A DNA stretch of 64,000 nucleotides from Psococerastis gibbosa (GCA_963971405.1 OZ020491.1:23058855-23122854), one strand, 5' to 3'. Counted from the stretch's first letter, positions 42,195 through 53,781 are shown. The notes: generated by a model not told the origin, from the letters alone. Made by a program: numbers and translations.

Positions 42195-43425
42195 TAAATG
42201 AATAAGTTTGTTGATTGATTGTTTTAATTATTAATTTCGACTTTTACTGAGTTTTGCATACATTAAGAGACAAACGGGGGGAGGGGGGAATGCCTCATAA
42301 GTGCAAATATTTAATGCAATATCAATCGCAGAATTGCCACAAATATCAGCCCAAGCCGAAAAAATTCTACTGAGCATTTAAATATATGATATGTACCTCT
42401 TTCAAACACAAATTGGCCTCAATTACAGTATTGAATTTGATTTAAAACGAAACAAAACAAAAAAATACAAAAAACAAAAAAAAACGATTGGTGTGGTGAT
42501 CTTGAGGAGTTCAAGAACTGTGGCCAATTGTTGTGATGTAGAGAAGCATTTATGCTGAATTTCGTGGATAGATTTGACGGCTGTACTAACGTTATTTTCT
42601 GTGAAAATTAACTTTTTATCGCAGGGTCCCCCCCCCCACCGGTCTCCGATTTGCTCATAACAAACTAAACAAAATGTTATACGGTCGATTCCACAAGAGC
42701 GAATCATCAATGATTTCGGTTATTACAGAAAAGGGGTTGTTTCTGCAGAGTCAACATCCGAAGATGTTTGACGCTGACACGTGTTCTGGACGTGTCCGGC
42801 ATGCGGCCGGTGTCTCGCCAGACTCAAAAAATTCTTCTGATGTTGACTAAGTGGTTTTCCAACTACCCATTTGCAACATTGACATAAATCGTCCGTAACT
42901 CGCGCGTGAGGAATCGTCCGAGTGTACCGAGCCTTATTATATTCGTTCTGTCTGCACTCCCTGTAGGCCACTAGTTGACTCGTCAAAAGCCTCCCAACTT
43001 TTTATGTTCTCGGCTCGTCCCGTCGAGACACTCCTTCCCTTGGGCTTTCCATGTAGAGAAGTGTATAAAAGGGGGGTGGGGGGTTGTTGGTTTATATCGA
43101 GTGGGGACGAGTGGCGTGCTAGGGGGAATCGTGGGAGGGGGGGGGGGGGTAGTATGCAAAGAGTCAAACACCGTTTCCGAATCACGTCCCACTCTGTCTA
43201 CGTGCACATCCAAACCAGAAATATCTTTCCTATTTTGCTCCTCAATTCATCCGCTCCTTCCATCCAGGATAGTGCAGTTCTCGTTATGACAAGACTATTT
43301 CTTTGCTAGACACGGCTGCACGGGAGAATGGGTTAGATTTTACCTCAGTCCCCTTTGAACTAATATATACGAGTAGTTGTAGTCATGCAGCCTCATTGCT
43401 CACGGGAGAAGTCTTCTTCTTCTTC
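42195..43425. other. No gene seen; poly-G/poly-C tracts
   Basis: Poly-C near 42628-42636 and poly-G near 43137-43149. The long overlapping frames at 42937-43309 arise around the G tract and lack recognisable domains. The region is more GC-rich than average (42740-43300), a possible old promoter or CpG-rich repeat; no clear evidence either way. Confidence 0.35.
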
Positions 43426-43429
43426 CCCC

Positions 43430-43640
43430 TTAGTGCTGCGTGCACAGCGTGGGGGGGGGGGGGGTCGCCCTTAACCCATTTCCTGAACTCGCCCCGGTCG
43501 GACGTTAACGCCTTGAGCTCGCCCATTGTTTTCCCTCTTGCTCCGGCGAGTTGTACAATCCTTTCCTCAAGAGTTGTCCTCCTCGGTCGGCCGATGGGTC
43601 TCTTCCTTGCGGCCTTGCTTCCGCCAACCTCCAGGTAGTG
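43430..43640 (-). pseudogene. LINE C-terminus with GRP motif
   Basis: The minus strand reads GSKAARKRPIGRPRRTTLEE, RIVQLAGARGKTMGELKALT and SDRGEFRKWVKGD, a pattern (G-R-P-R-R, then D-R-x-x-x-R-x-W) found at the ends of RTE/L1-type LINE ORF2 proteins. It runs directly into a C tract (inverted 43452-43463). A related short remnant is at 25885. Confidence 0.72.
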
Positions 43641-43751
43641 GTCCTTTACATAAAAGTGGAACGTCTACGGCCCTTTATGACATGTGGGTGCGGTAGTAGG
43701 TGCGAGAGCAGGTGCGAAAGCGGCTGTGAGAGGGGGTAAACATAGTAGTGG

Positions 43752-43930
43752 TAGTAGTGTTCGTCGGGTTAATAACGACTCAGGCCTCAAATTTGGGCCC
43801 ATAGAGCGACCCCGACATGACTGTCTTACGCCAGTGGACCTCCTGATTATTGTGGATTACGAACCACTTGGGAAATACAGTGAAATCACACGATTAGTTC
43901 AGAGGTGATCAGGACAAGTCCTACCATGTT
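43752..43930 (-). repeat. Interspersed repeat, family F, copy 6 with extension
   Basis: Carries the same extra block as the 39285 copy and stops at CCTACCATGTTTCC. Confidence 0.6.
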
Positions 43931-44059
43931 TCCACTGTGGGGGTAAACATAGGAAACTTATCTTAAAAAGAGACTATCTCAATAAACAAATTGCAAGATT
44001 TTCTTACGTTTATTTTATGCTCTACCCGCTCCCGCAGCCGCAAACTACAAAAGAGCTCT

Positions 44060-44205
44060 ATGATAGCTGAGATACGTTGGAAAAACGTCAGAAGTCCGGG
44101 TACCCAACGAAATGCACAATGCCAGAATGACGGGAGGACGACAGTAAGGACTGCATCCGAAAAACCGCTGGAAGGACGAATTTGAAACCGACCACCGCGA
44201 GTAGG
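44060..44205 (+). pseudogene. RTE-like LINE 3' fragment (AAG-tail family)
   Basis: GAGATACGTTGGAAAAACGTC through ACCGACCACCGCGAGTAGG matches the middle of the 29235 copy, inverted; no open frame. Confidence 0.6.
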
Positions 44206-44309
44206 AATTTCGCAAGTGTTGATGTTGAGATGAGGGGGAAAAAGTCAGTTGGCAGGTCAGTGAAGTTCAAAAAATGAAATATTTGGTTCAAGAAGATTAC
44301 TTGTACAGT

Positions 44310-44400
44310 AATAATGAAATGAAATGAATACGACTTTATTGCAAATGAACAAAAGGCGAACAACAAGACTATTAAGTCTTGTTTTCATGCTAACCTTAAC
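44310..44400 (-). mobile_element. LINE 3' tail
   Basis: Read inverted: TAGTCTTGTTGTTCGCC, TTTGTTCATTTGCAATAAAG then ATTTCATTTCATT. A similar block is at 34800-34880 next to ATGAATGAATGAATGAATGA. Confidence 0.45.
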
Positions 44401-44417
44401 AACTACCACATATTATT

Positions 44418-44898
44418 AAGAACCGGTCCGAGTTTACTCGAACATGCTTTTCCAATTTATCAAGTAGTAGCTAGAAAAAATGAGTAATTTCATGGTAAAT
44501 AATTTTCCTATGGTTAAATTTCCGAGGGGGGGGGGGGGGTTGTCCACCTGACGTCACTGGGGGTGAGGTAAATTCTAGATAGGTCAGACCAACAAATTAC
44601 CACACAAAAATAATGGAAGGGCGCGCAATGCATTTGAGGGCGAATTTTCTATCATTTTTTCAAAAAATAATTTTTTGTGCAAAACTAAATAGTTTTTTGG
44701 GAAAGCAACATGTCCAGTTTCGTTACTCCATTCGACACACAGACAGACAGACAGACAGAGCGACAGAGCGACAGACAGACATTTCGTAAAAACCACTTTT
44801 CCTGGGACCTCAAAACGTGTAAATCCCTTGAAATCTCGGAATCGAAAATTTCGACCATCACAAAGCTTTCCTTATACTACGCATAAATTGGAAAGCAA
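44418..44898 (+). repeat. Interspersed repeat family R, copy 3 with internal deletion
   Basis: Starts AAGAACCGGTCCGAGTTTAC, has a poly-G tract (44525-44539), then jumps from CAGTTTCGTTACTCCATTC straight to the CAGA repeat, missing about 350 bp. Ends ATAAATTGGAAAGCAATA. Confidence 0.72.
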
Positions 44899-45034
44899 TA
44901 AATGGTTAAAATTAAATCGAGAAGAAAAGAAAAAGAGGGGAAGAGTCAAAGAAAGATAAAATACCTACGGGAGGGGGCAAGGAATCCATTGTCATCACCA
45001 TTACAGGACCGGAGAGAGTCTCAAGCGTTATAAT

Positions 45035-45850
45035 AAGAACATGCTTTCCAATTTATCAACATTAGTAGATAGAGAAAATGAGTAATTTCATGGTGAATAA
45101 TTTTCCTATGGTTAGATTTCCGATGACTGAGGGGGGGGGAGGGATTGTCCACCTGACGTCACTGGAGGTGAGATAAATTCTAGATAGGTCAGACCAAGAC
45201 ATTATCACACAGCAATAATGGCAGGACACACAATGCATTTCAGCGCGAATTTTCAATAATTTTTTCAAAAAATAATTTTTTGCACAAAACCAAATAGTTT
45301 TTGGGAAAGCAACCTGTCCGGTTTCGTTACTCAATTTAATACCTAAAACATACCTGAAGGTAGAAATCATCGATAGAAAGGTTTCGCAGAAAAATTAATT
45401 TATAGTCATTTTTCATTAAAATTTAGTTATTTTTTTTTTTTACCCCCAGAAGCAAACTATGAAGGGGCAAGCGCAATATTAATAACGACTACAACAGATG
45501 AGAATTTAAGAGAAATAGTTGGAGCCGTTTTGATGAAATACAATTTTTAGACGTTTTTTTTTAGTTTTTTGAGAATAAAACCCACCCAAATTGAATTGGA
45601 CCAAAATTAAAAAAACGGTCCCGAGGTATGATTTTTGTAATCCTACATGCCGAATTTCATCAAAATCGACCGAGTAGTTTGCCCGGAAATCGACGCACAG
45701 ACAGAGCGACAGACAGACATGCAGACAGACGTAAAAACCACTCTTTAGGGTTCCTGGGACCTCAAAACGTGTAAATCCATTGAAATCTCGGAATCGAAAA
45801 TTTCGACCATCACAAAGCTTTCTTTATACTACGTATAATTTGGAAAGCAA
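45035..45850 (+). repeat. Interspersed repeat family R, copy 4
   Basis: Lacks the first ~20 bp seen in other copies (starts AAGAACATGCTTTCCAATTT), then all other landmarks through ATAATTTGGAAAGCAATAAT. The G tract is shorter and interrupted (45131-45144). Confidence 0.73.
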
Positions 45851-45854
45851 TAAT

Positions 45855-46985
45855 AATGAAGAAGAATATATAGCTCACGCAAAAAACCAGGACAAGATAT
45901 ATTTTATAGTAATTGGCTAACTCCTTCTGTCCCCCCAGTAATCAGGTCACTTAAGTCCCTAGGAACGCGCTGCTGACTGCTGAGACAACCAACCAAGGGC
46001 TCGACTGACCGATTGGTTATGTGGTAGTCTGGTCACTTACCACCCGGGTGAAAAGGGTAGTCCCAGTCGGGGTATTTTTTAGCGTCTGTGTAGCGCTTAT
46101 TATATCGAACTTGCGAGTTGGTTTTATTATTTATATATTACTGCAGCATGAGCGACATTGAAAGTAAAATTGGATAATCTTACTTCTGAGGGGATCTCGT
46201 GAAAGAAACATGCAGCCTTAATAACTTGTCGTGACAGACACTGTGACCGAAAAATCACGACACCTCAAAATGTTGACTGATTGCATGATATAAAGTTCGG
46301 TATTGCAAATGCACGCCAAATCCTAAAAATTATAGCCTAAATTTGCAAGTAATTAGAACAAAATTATCGCACGAACTAACAAAACTGCAGGTAAAGTATG
46401 TTAAAACATTTTCCTATCGGTATTTTTGATTCGAAAGAGAATAAAATAGAATTAATCGCGCCTAACCAAGTAACAAGAAAACAAGTATTGCCAATAGTGG
46501 GCAAAGGTAGCGAGAAATGTCAAAGAAAATGGCAAAGGTGGTCAAAGGAAATTAGACCAAGTTGTAGGGTTGCATACATAAAAGAAAGATAATATTGGAA
46601 AATGAAAAACAAATGAACAATTCAACAGCCAAGGTTGACAACAGAATCCCTAAAGTAGACGGTTTGCGCAGTTGACCTTGGGTCCCTGACCATCTTAATA
46701 ACTTTATTTTGACTGTATTTAGCTTATGGCGAGAACCAGAGACGCAACTGTGGAATCGCTGATTGAACTCTCTGTGGAAGGCCACCATGCTGCTCTCAAT
46801 TATACATATCTTTCGAAGAAGTTAAAGAAAATGTAAAAAAAGCCGATTCCACGATTTGCTGACTGAAGTGAGAACTTCAATTTCAGCAAGATCAACAGTG
46901 TCATGACTGACAGGTTCGGCTTTAGATTCGGCAGAGATTGAATCCCCATTCTCCCCAAGATGTGTTTGAAAACCTCTAACAAATT
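45855..46985. other. No gene recognised
   Basis: Unassigned. The lysine-rich frame 46398-46592 shows no domain or codon pattern I can support. Confidence 0.4.
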
Positions 46986-47049
46986 ACAGTGCTAAATTAA
47001 TTCAATGGAAAAAGTGCAGTGATGAAATGAAATCAGAAAAGGGTGGAAG

Positions 47050-47310
47050 AACTATTCGCGAAGAAGATAGCGTGAAGGAGACAGCAATGGAGACGCAAAA
47101 ATAATGGATAACAGAAGGTGCGCTTGGAAATGGCTGGAGAATGACATAGAGACACAAAGAATGGATGAAACCAGATTGCGGACGTTCTTAGAAGAGTGGC
47201 ACAGGTACCAGGAGAATGGTTTAATGATCAGATGGTGGAGCATTGTACAAAACCGAGATGACTGAATGAGTGCCGTCGAGCAGGCCATAGCTCATCAAGA
47301 ACTGTAGAGC
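47050..47310 (+). pseudogene. RTE-like LINE 3' end (AAG-tail family)
   Basis: AATAATGGATAACAGAAGG-type, TGGCTGGAGAATGACATAG, GTGCCGTCGAGCAGGCCATA and CATCAAGAACTGTAGAGCCG match the inverted 29235 copy, ending in the AAGAAGAAGAAG tail. No long open frame. Confidence 0.72.
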
Positions 47311-47443
47311 CGGAAGAAGAAGAAGACAAACAAGAAGAAGAAGAAGAACAAGAAGAACAAGGAGAAAAACAAGAAGAAGAAAAAGTAGAAGAAGTAGGGG
47401 AAGTAGAAGAAGAAAAAGAAAGAGGAGAAGAAGAAGAAGATTA
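47305..47443. repeat. Expanded GAA/AAG-rich tract
   Basis: About 140 bp of almost pure purine (GAAGAAG, GAACAAGAAG, AAGTAGAAG units), starting exactly where the LINE tail begins. It looks like an expanded and diverged LINE tail. Confidence 0.75.
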
Positions 47444-47444
47444 G

Positions 47445-47880
47445 GTTCATTTATATATTTGAAAACTGAAAAGAAATATTTAAAAAAAATGTACTGAAAA
47501 ATAGCAACAAACTTTGAAAAATCATTGTTGAAAACTTTTCTATGAGTGCAAAGAGAAAAGACTAAGGCGTTCAGGGAGAACGCCTCCCGCCTCCCTTCCC
47601 CTCACGTGCGGCTTGCCGTTCGCACTTCCATTCAAAATCAATCAGGACGTGTCTTGAACATCTTATCGCGGTTGCCAACCCTCGGGAGCTCACTTTCCCT
47701 TCTTCAACGTTGCGGGAAAATTAATTAACCTATTAATTACCGATGGTAAAAAAAAGAAGGGGCTGTCATACTCAAATTATTTGCAAGAGATTTCCCATTT
47801 ATTTATTATGCTAATTTAAACGTGCTGTTCTCATGGTGTAATCACGAACATTTAAGGGCGGATCAGTGAAATATTCTAAT
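47445..47880. other. No gene seen
   Basis: Unassigned sequence. Confidence 0.4.
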
Positions 47881-47884
47881 AATC

Positions 47885-48838
47885 TTCTTCTTCCTTCCTT
47901 CTCCTTGTCCAGTATTCCCTGGACAAGGAGCATATATTATAAAAATACAATACATAAACCATCCCGCATCCCCAAGCTAGCGCTTTTTTGGGACAAAAGA
48001 CTCCTACAGTGCTGCTAAACAAGGCTTAATCATTTATTTTTGTTATTTATTTATAATGTGTATTCTATTTTTATTTTTATTTTGTTTTTACTTGTTTTTT
48101 TTAATGTCAGTTTTTATTATTATTAACTCCCATTGACCAGCCATCTTTTTATACCCGCTTTTAACACACCCATCTGTTTAAATTTTTTCATTTGTGGAGG
48201 AAGTTCATTAAATATCTTTGGTATAAGTACTTTGTTTAATCTCTCTCCGTATTTGTTATATGTTATCTCAAACTTAAGCTTTTTTGGGTTTCTTATATTG
48301 TACTTCCCTTTATCATCTATTTGGTATTCTTTTTTAAAATAGTTATCTCTTATTAATTTATACTTGAATAGTTTCGTTATTGGCAGAATGTTAGCATGTT
48401 TGAATTGTTCTTCGTATTGTTTGTATTTCTTGTTGAATTTATTTGATAACATGTTTTTTATTATACGCTATTGTATCATATCTAGTTTGTAGGTGTATGT
48501 GTTTCTATCTTTGAAGTATACCGTTATACCGTAGCTTACTATGGATTCAACCAGGGCGTGGTACGCTAATTTAATTGTTTTAATAGGTACTCCATATTTT
48601 AATCGTGCCAAAGCCGCACTCCCTGAGCGTAGTCGTTTGCATAGTCTTTCTATGTGGTTTTCCCACGTCATTCTACTGCCAATTTGCAGACCAAGGTACT
48701 TATGCTCTTCTACTACTTCAATTTTGTCTTCGCATTTACAGTTTTCTGTTTTTATTCCGTGCAGGCAATCGTGTGTATGGAATAAATATTTGTTTTTTAT
48801 TTGTGAAGGTCCCCTGTTTCGTATGTGCATGATAATAA
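47885..48838 (-). pseudogene. Jockey/CR1-like LINE: reverse transcriptase C-terminus and 3' end
   Basis: The longest LINE remnant here. On the minus strand from about 48832 the frame gives NKYLFHTHDCLHGIKTENCK, KIEVVEEHKYLGLQIGSRMT, WENHIERLCKRLRSGSAALA, a V-E-S-I-V-S-Y-G-I block and YKLDMIQ. One stop follows at about 48469-48471, after which the same frame continues with RIIKNML, a long lysine-rich part, IFNELPPQMKKFKQMG and GIKRWLVNGS to a stop at about 48123. The polymerase active site lies upstream and is cut off by a family-R insertion at 48840. The 3' end is AT-rich and finishes in a CCTTGTCC/GGACAAGG hairpin (47904-47929), as in the copy at 11935. Confidence 0.85.
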
Positions 48839-48839
48839 T

Positions 48840-49714
48840 AAGAACCGGTCCGAGTTCACTCGAACATGCTTTCCAATTTATCAAAATTAGTAGATAGAGA
48901 AAATTAGTAATTTTATGGTAAATATTTTTCCTATGGTTAAATTTCAGATATCTCGAGGGGGGGGGGGGGGTTGTCCACCTGACGTCACTGGAAGTGAGGT
49001 AAATTCCCGATAGGTCAAACAAACACATTAATTACCACACAGCAATAATGGCAGGGCATGCAATGCATATGAGCGCGAATTCTCATCATTTTTTTCAAAA
49101 AATAATTTTTTGGGCAAAACCAAATATTTTTTTGGGAAAGCAACCTATCCGGTTTCGTTACTCATTTTAACACCTAAAACATGCTTGAAGGTAGAAATCA
49201 TCGATAGAAAGGTTTCGCATTTTTTAGTCATTTTTTCATTAAAATTTAGTTATTTTTATTTTTTTACCCCCAGAAGCAAACTATCAAGGGGCAAGCGACC
49301 CCCCACATTTTTTCAACATTAAGAACGACTACAATCTCCGAGAATTTAAAAGAATCGTTGGAGCCGTTTTTGAGAAATAATTTTTTTAGACGTTTTTTTG
49401 GAGTTTCTTGAAAATAAAACCCCCCCAAATTGAGTTAGCCCAAAAAAAAAAAAATTGTTCCGAGGTATGATTTTTGTGAATCTACATGCCAAATTTCACT
49501 CAAATCCACTGAGTAGTTTGCCCGGAAATCGACGAACAGACAGACCGACCGACAGACCGACAGACCGACAGACCGACCGACAGACAGACATTTTGTAAAT
49601 ACCACTTTTTTGGGTTCCTGGGACCTCAAAACGTGTAAATCCGTTGAAATCTCGGAATCGAAAATTTCGACCATCACAAAGCTTTCCTTATACAACGTAT
49701 AAATTGGAAAGCAA
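48840..49714 (+). repeat. Interspersed repeat family R, copy 5 (full)
   Basis: Begins AGAACCGGTCCGAGTTCACT next to AATAATAATA, carries poly-G (48957-48970), GTCCACCTGACGTCACTGG, a rearranged CAGAC/CGAC repeat (49539-49590) and ends AAATTGGAAAGCAATAATAA. It abuts the LINE at 48838. Confidence 0.77.
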
Positions 49715-49734
49715 TAATAATTGTTTCTTTATTG

Positions 49735-50285
49735 CACTAGGCTCCCCTAGCGAAGTAAGGGCCTTCGGGCCCTTTCTTACACTCAACTAGAGGGCTAGTT
49801 AATTAGTGTTACAAAGCTATAAATACAAAAACCGTTGGAAATACACAAAAAATTATAACACTCGTTCACACATTCATTCACACATGGAGAGCGAAACCAC
49901 ATCAGATCTTGGCGAATCTAGTGTATTAGCCTAATTAGATGCTCCCGATAGCGAACTTTGAAAATTGGCAGAGAGGGAGATTCTTTTATGTGGGTGGGGA
50001 GGGAGTTCCATAGGAGAACTGACGAGACGAGGAAGGAGGCATGAAAGGTTTGGGTTAAATGAGTAGGTATAACGAGAAGATCGTCCCTTTGAGTATTGTA
50101 GTGACGGTTTGACAGAGGCTGAAAAAAGGACCGAAAGTATGAAGGAGCAAAGCCATTGAGGATTTTATACATTAAAGTACCTTGTTGCAGCTTCCTTCTA
50201 CCTTCGAGTTTAAGCCAAGGAATACTAACATAAAATGGGGTGACCCTGTCTCTGTAGGGGTATTGCAACAAAAGCGAATTCTATT
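49735..50285 (-). pseudogene. L2/CR1-like LINE C-terminus with full 3' tail
   Basis: The minus-strand frame from about 50271 reads IPWLKLEGRRKLQQGTLMYK, ILNGFAPSYFRSFFQPLSNR, a P-T-H basic stretch, LLWNSLPTHIKESPSLPIFK and REHLIRLIH, then stop at 49918. This is the classic C-terminus of L2/CR1/Rex-type LINEs. A frameshift near 50270 separates it from upstream NRIRF residues. The 3' UTR has GTGTAAGAAAGGGCCCGAAG, CTTCGCTAGGGGAGCC and AATAAAGAAAC, which matches the tail of the family 1 SINEs in order and in sequence. Confidence 0.85.
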
Positions 50286-50289
50286 CAAT

Positions 50290-50765
50290 AGATCTTCTTC
50301 TCCTTCAGGCTCTAAAGCTCTTTGGGGTACGGATAAGGAGCCTTCCCGAAGATCGCTTTTTATACAGGTGGATAAAAAACCGATCGGGCGAATCCCGGGC
50401 AACGCCAAGTTTAAACATTTAACTAATCCTTTCACCACCGAGAAAATACCACAGACTTCATGTCGTCAACGACCTTTCGGTTTGAACCGACCAAGGCGTC
50501 AGGTTGGCAGCATACTAGGCCTAGAAACCAAGAGTCCTCGGACACGAAACATGTGCATGTACAGCCCTTCATGGGGTTTGGCCTGCTCAGCAACACTCTA
50601 ATCATCTCGGTTTTGTACGGACTACGGACTCCCAACTCGCAGAGGTCGGTTTCTAGTTCGTCATTCCAGCGGTTTTGTCTTCTTCCCGTCATGCTTGCTG
50701 TGTACATTTGCTGCTCCTCTGACATTCTTCCTTACTTACTGCGTGACCCAGCCGTCTTAGACATA
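50290..50765 (-). pseudogene. RTE-like LINE 3' ends (AAG-tail family), two pieces
   Basis: CTTCTTCTCCTTCAGGCTCTAA at 50297 looks like one inverted tail; a second piece at about 50570-50765 has CAGCCCTTCATGGGGTTTGG, GACTCCCAACTCGC and TTCTAGTTCGTCATTCCAGC and encodes ASMTGRRQNRWNDELETDLC on the minus strand. The stretch between (50320-50560) is not assigned. Confidence 0.65.
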
Positions 50766-50769
50766 ATTT

Positions 50770-51120
50770 AAGGGTGGATTAGTGAAGTACCGTATTCTGT
50801 AGATCTGTTTACAAGAGTCGCCGTCACAAAACTTGTCAAACTTCCTTATCACCGGCTGCACGCATTACTGGACAAGCTGAGACTAGCTTACCATTGACAC
50901 AATGAAACAGGCGTAAGCGTGAATTACTGACTAAGCCAAGTTTGGTATGAAGACTCTAACTTTGAACATAGCCTATGCATTTAGTGACTTCCTATTAATT
51001 AGTTAGTTTAAGGAAAGCCTTATGGTCGAAATTGGAAAATGGAAAATGGATTTACACATTTAGAGGTTCCTTTAAGATACCTTTCTATTGATGTTTTGTA
51101 ACTTCATGTATAGGCTTAGG
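50770..51120. other. No gene seen
   Basis: Unassigned sequence. Confidence 0.4.
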
Positions 51121-51125
51121 TCTCA

Positions 51126-51612
51126 GGCGGGTATTCCACATACGTACATCGTCAATGAAAATTATGAAATTGAAGGACATTTCAATTTTACTCTATGCCA
51201 TTGTTAAAATTGATCAATGATCAATTGATCATAGAGTAAAATCACAAACAAACAAACTAAAATTAAAAAATGGCGTCATGGGATATGTCAAGTGTGTCAA
51301 GTACAATTATTTTAATTGATTTTTTTAAAAAACAGTTTTCATCCATCAAACAGATCGGTGAAGGTCGATCTTACTTCGGATCTCTTACTATTATTAGGTT
51401 TTATTAAAAATAATAAGTGTACGAAGAAAACAAATAGAAACAAAATTTCAAAAAACAAATGCAAACTAATTTCAAAAATTTGGCGCATACGTTACAATAG
51501 AAAATTGTCAATTTTTGAAATAACATGTGGAATGGCCGCCATCAATGAAAAATTGAAATGTCCTTCAATTTCATAATTTTCATTGACGATGTACGCATGT
51601 GGAATACCCGCC
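51126..51612. mobile_element. GGCG-type palindromic MITE, long-loop copy M8
   Basis: 487 bp. Termini GGCGGGTATTCCACATACGT and TACGCATGTGGAATACCCGCC. The loop includes ATTGATCAATGATCAATTG and AAAAAATGGCGTCATGGG, as in the composite copies, and ~230 bp not seen elsewhere (51310-51535). The 86-codon frame in that part is lysine/asparagine-rich and unrecognised. Confidence 0.78.
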
Positions 51613-51614
51613 TT

Positions 51615-52790
51615 AGTAGTTTAAAATCTGCGCTACAATTCATATAAACAGCATAACCACTACTATTTTGCCATAGTATGAATGAAATTAAATAATAAAT
51701 GACTGGATGTGTGTATTTTTATTATTAAATTAAACATAGGCCTATCATACAATTTAAAATTGACCCCCAATCACAACGAGACGAATGTCCGCCATCTTGG
51801 GATATATGCTATATGTTATTTATGTTCAGTCGGGCGAACAGCTTTTCTATAAATTTTTATATCTTTCATATCTTAGTGGCTACAGAACGAGAAATAAAAT
51901 AATGTTGTCAAAAACATTGACCGTCATTTGTAAAACTGTTGACAAACTCTTTTGAAGTCACTCCCTCTAAATGCTTGATTTTAAAATCGACAATGTCTAG
52001 GAAAATAATAAGATAAACATTTCCACTATCGCAATTTTCCGGAGTAAACTGCTCAACAATAAATATAATGCTAATTTAAAATAGCAATTTTCCAGAGAAA
52101 TTGGGACCGAGGATCTTACGTTAATACTGATTAGAAGTGAAAGCTTAATTTAAGGAATTCCCTTTTCCTTCCCGTGAGCACAACTGCTACAAACTTAAAA
52201 CTACTTCTCTAATTGCAAATCCCTGACAATACATTTGCCCCAACGCTCTCTTGAGAATTCTTTAATTGTCTTTTATGTCATTGTACAGTCATAATAATGT
52301 CAGTAAAGGTACGTTTAAATGTCACGTTTCATAAAAACTTCCATAATAATAATAGTTTTGGTTTCAAATTGTAGTTATACAGCAAATGAGAGCAGCTTTT
52401 TCCTCTTCTAGGTAGAAACAGGGCAGGTTTGGTAACCCCTTCTGCAGTCTACGGCTTATTTTGACTTTGTGTCCGTTGGGTTTCAACTTTCTTTAGCTCA
52501 GGTAGCTGTATCAGCACCTGGGATAAGTCCTGATCTCGCGGGTATCATTTGTTACCGCAATGTAGCCACTTAGTAACCGTCCAACAGGCAAACCAATTAA
52601 TTTGGCCATCCAACATAGCAGTACCAGATAGATAGATAGATAGATAGAAAAACCGTGTATTTATAAAACAAATAACTCATGGACGGATACGGGGCGGGCA
52701 GGGGGGGAGGGGTAGCTGCCCCCCAATTAGTAAATCTACTTTTAGTTAATTTATTACGCTCTAATTTAATCGAGACTACAATTTGTTTTT
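51615..52790. other. No gene seen; short GATA repeat
   Basis: Unassigned, except for TAGATAGATAGATAGATAGA at 52630-52649 and a G-rich stretch near 52690-52720 reminiscent of other G-tract repeats. Confidence 0.4.
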
Positions 52791-52794
52791 CTAC

Positions 52795-53078
52795 TTTGAC
52801 CTACAACTGGTACATGATAACATGCTGAGACTATACAATTGAGTCTGAGTTCGTACCGAGTGAATCTCGTAACTTTACATAGTTCCCCAAGTGGTTCGGA
52901 ATCCACGTAAATCAGGATGGCCGCCATGTCAGTCAACTCCCCTTCACCCCGAGGTGAAGGAGTCTGCCTATAGGGGGCCTCAAGTTAATAAACAGATTCA
53001 ATCCCCCCGCCAGGCTGACACTGCTGACAGGGTTGCTTAAAGGAGAAATGCTGAAAGCAGGCGTTGGAAAACAAACAA
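52795..53078 (+). repeat. Interspersed repeat, family F, copy 7
   Basis: CATGATAACATGCTGAGACT through GGAGAAATGCTGAAAGCAGG; lacks the first ~80 bp of the family. Confidence 0.62.
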
Positions 53079-53079
53079 A

Positions 53080-53545
53080 CACAAGTCGTCCTACGGTATC
53101 AATTAAATAAAATTTTCAACCATGGCCGTACAAGAAAGATACAGAAATGGTTCACTCATGGTCCTAAACATATGAAATCTCCATAATCAAGTTAATAAAA
53201 ATAAGCTCTTTAAAGGAAGAAGCATACATATTAAATTTCCAATAATCTTCATTGAAATCTGTAACAAATGAAGTGAAAGAAATGTTTGTATTCAACCACT
53301 TAGGTTTCAATAGCACGGGCGGCCAAGATTTATTTATCAGAGGATCTATTTTTCAAATTGGACATATGTATAATGCATCAAGCAAAGGGGTTAGCTTTCT
53401 TTTCTGTATCCCCTACATATAAGAAATATCCGACATTTTTCTTGTTTTCTATTCAAACGAATTTATATGTTTCGATTTCCTCTTACGATTCTCTTTCAGC
53501 GTAAAACTTGGGATTTATACAGCCACCTAAGTCCTTGGGTTTTTT
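53080..53545. other. No gene seen
   Basis: Unassigned sequence. Confidence 0.4.
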
Positions 53546-53559
53546 TTTACTTTGCCCTT

Positions 53560-53760
53560 TGCAGAGCTGCAGGCCTAAACTGGCCATTGCTCACAAACTG
53601 TTATTAAAGGGTGGCACGGCCCTCAGTGGAGAAGTAGGCTTTTTAAGTAATTCGGTTTTTTTATTCAGCCCATTGCAGAGCTGCAGTGGCAGGCTTATAT
53701 ACTGGCCATTGCTCACAAACTGTTATTAAAGGATGGCAGAAGTGCAGAAGTAGGTTTCCA
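53560..53760 (+). repeat. Short tandem duplication (~120 bp)
   Basis: Two units share CAGAGCTGCAG, ACTGGCCATTGCTCACAAAC and TGTTATTAAAGG (first at 53563-53611, second at 53677-53732). The 73-codon frame across them is the repeat read through. Confidence 0.7.
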
Positions 53761-53781
53761 TGTGTAGGATAAGTTAGCTAC

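Noticed and set aside
42937-43309. Four overlapping frames of 76-104 codons
   Set aside because: They are mutual shadows around the poly-G tract and GC-rich sequence, without domain evidence.
46398-46592. Lysine-rich 64-codon frame as a candidate exon
   Set aside because: No recognisable domain, no clear splice context, AT-rich composition typical of chance frames here.
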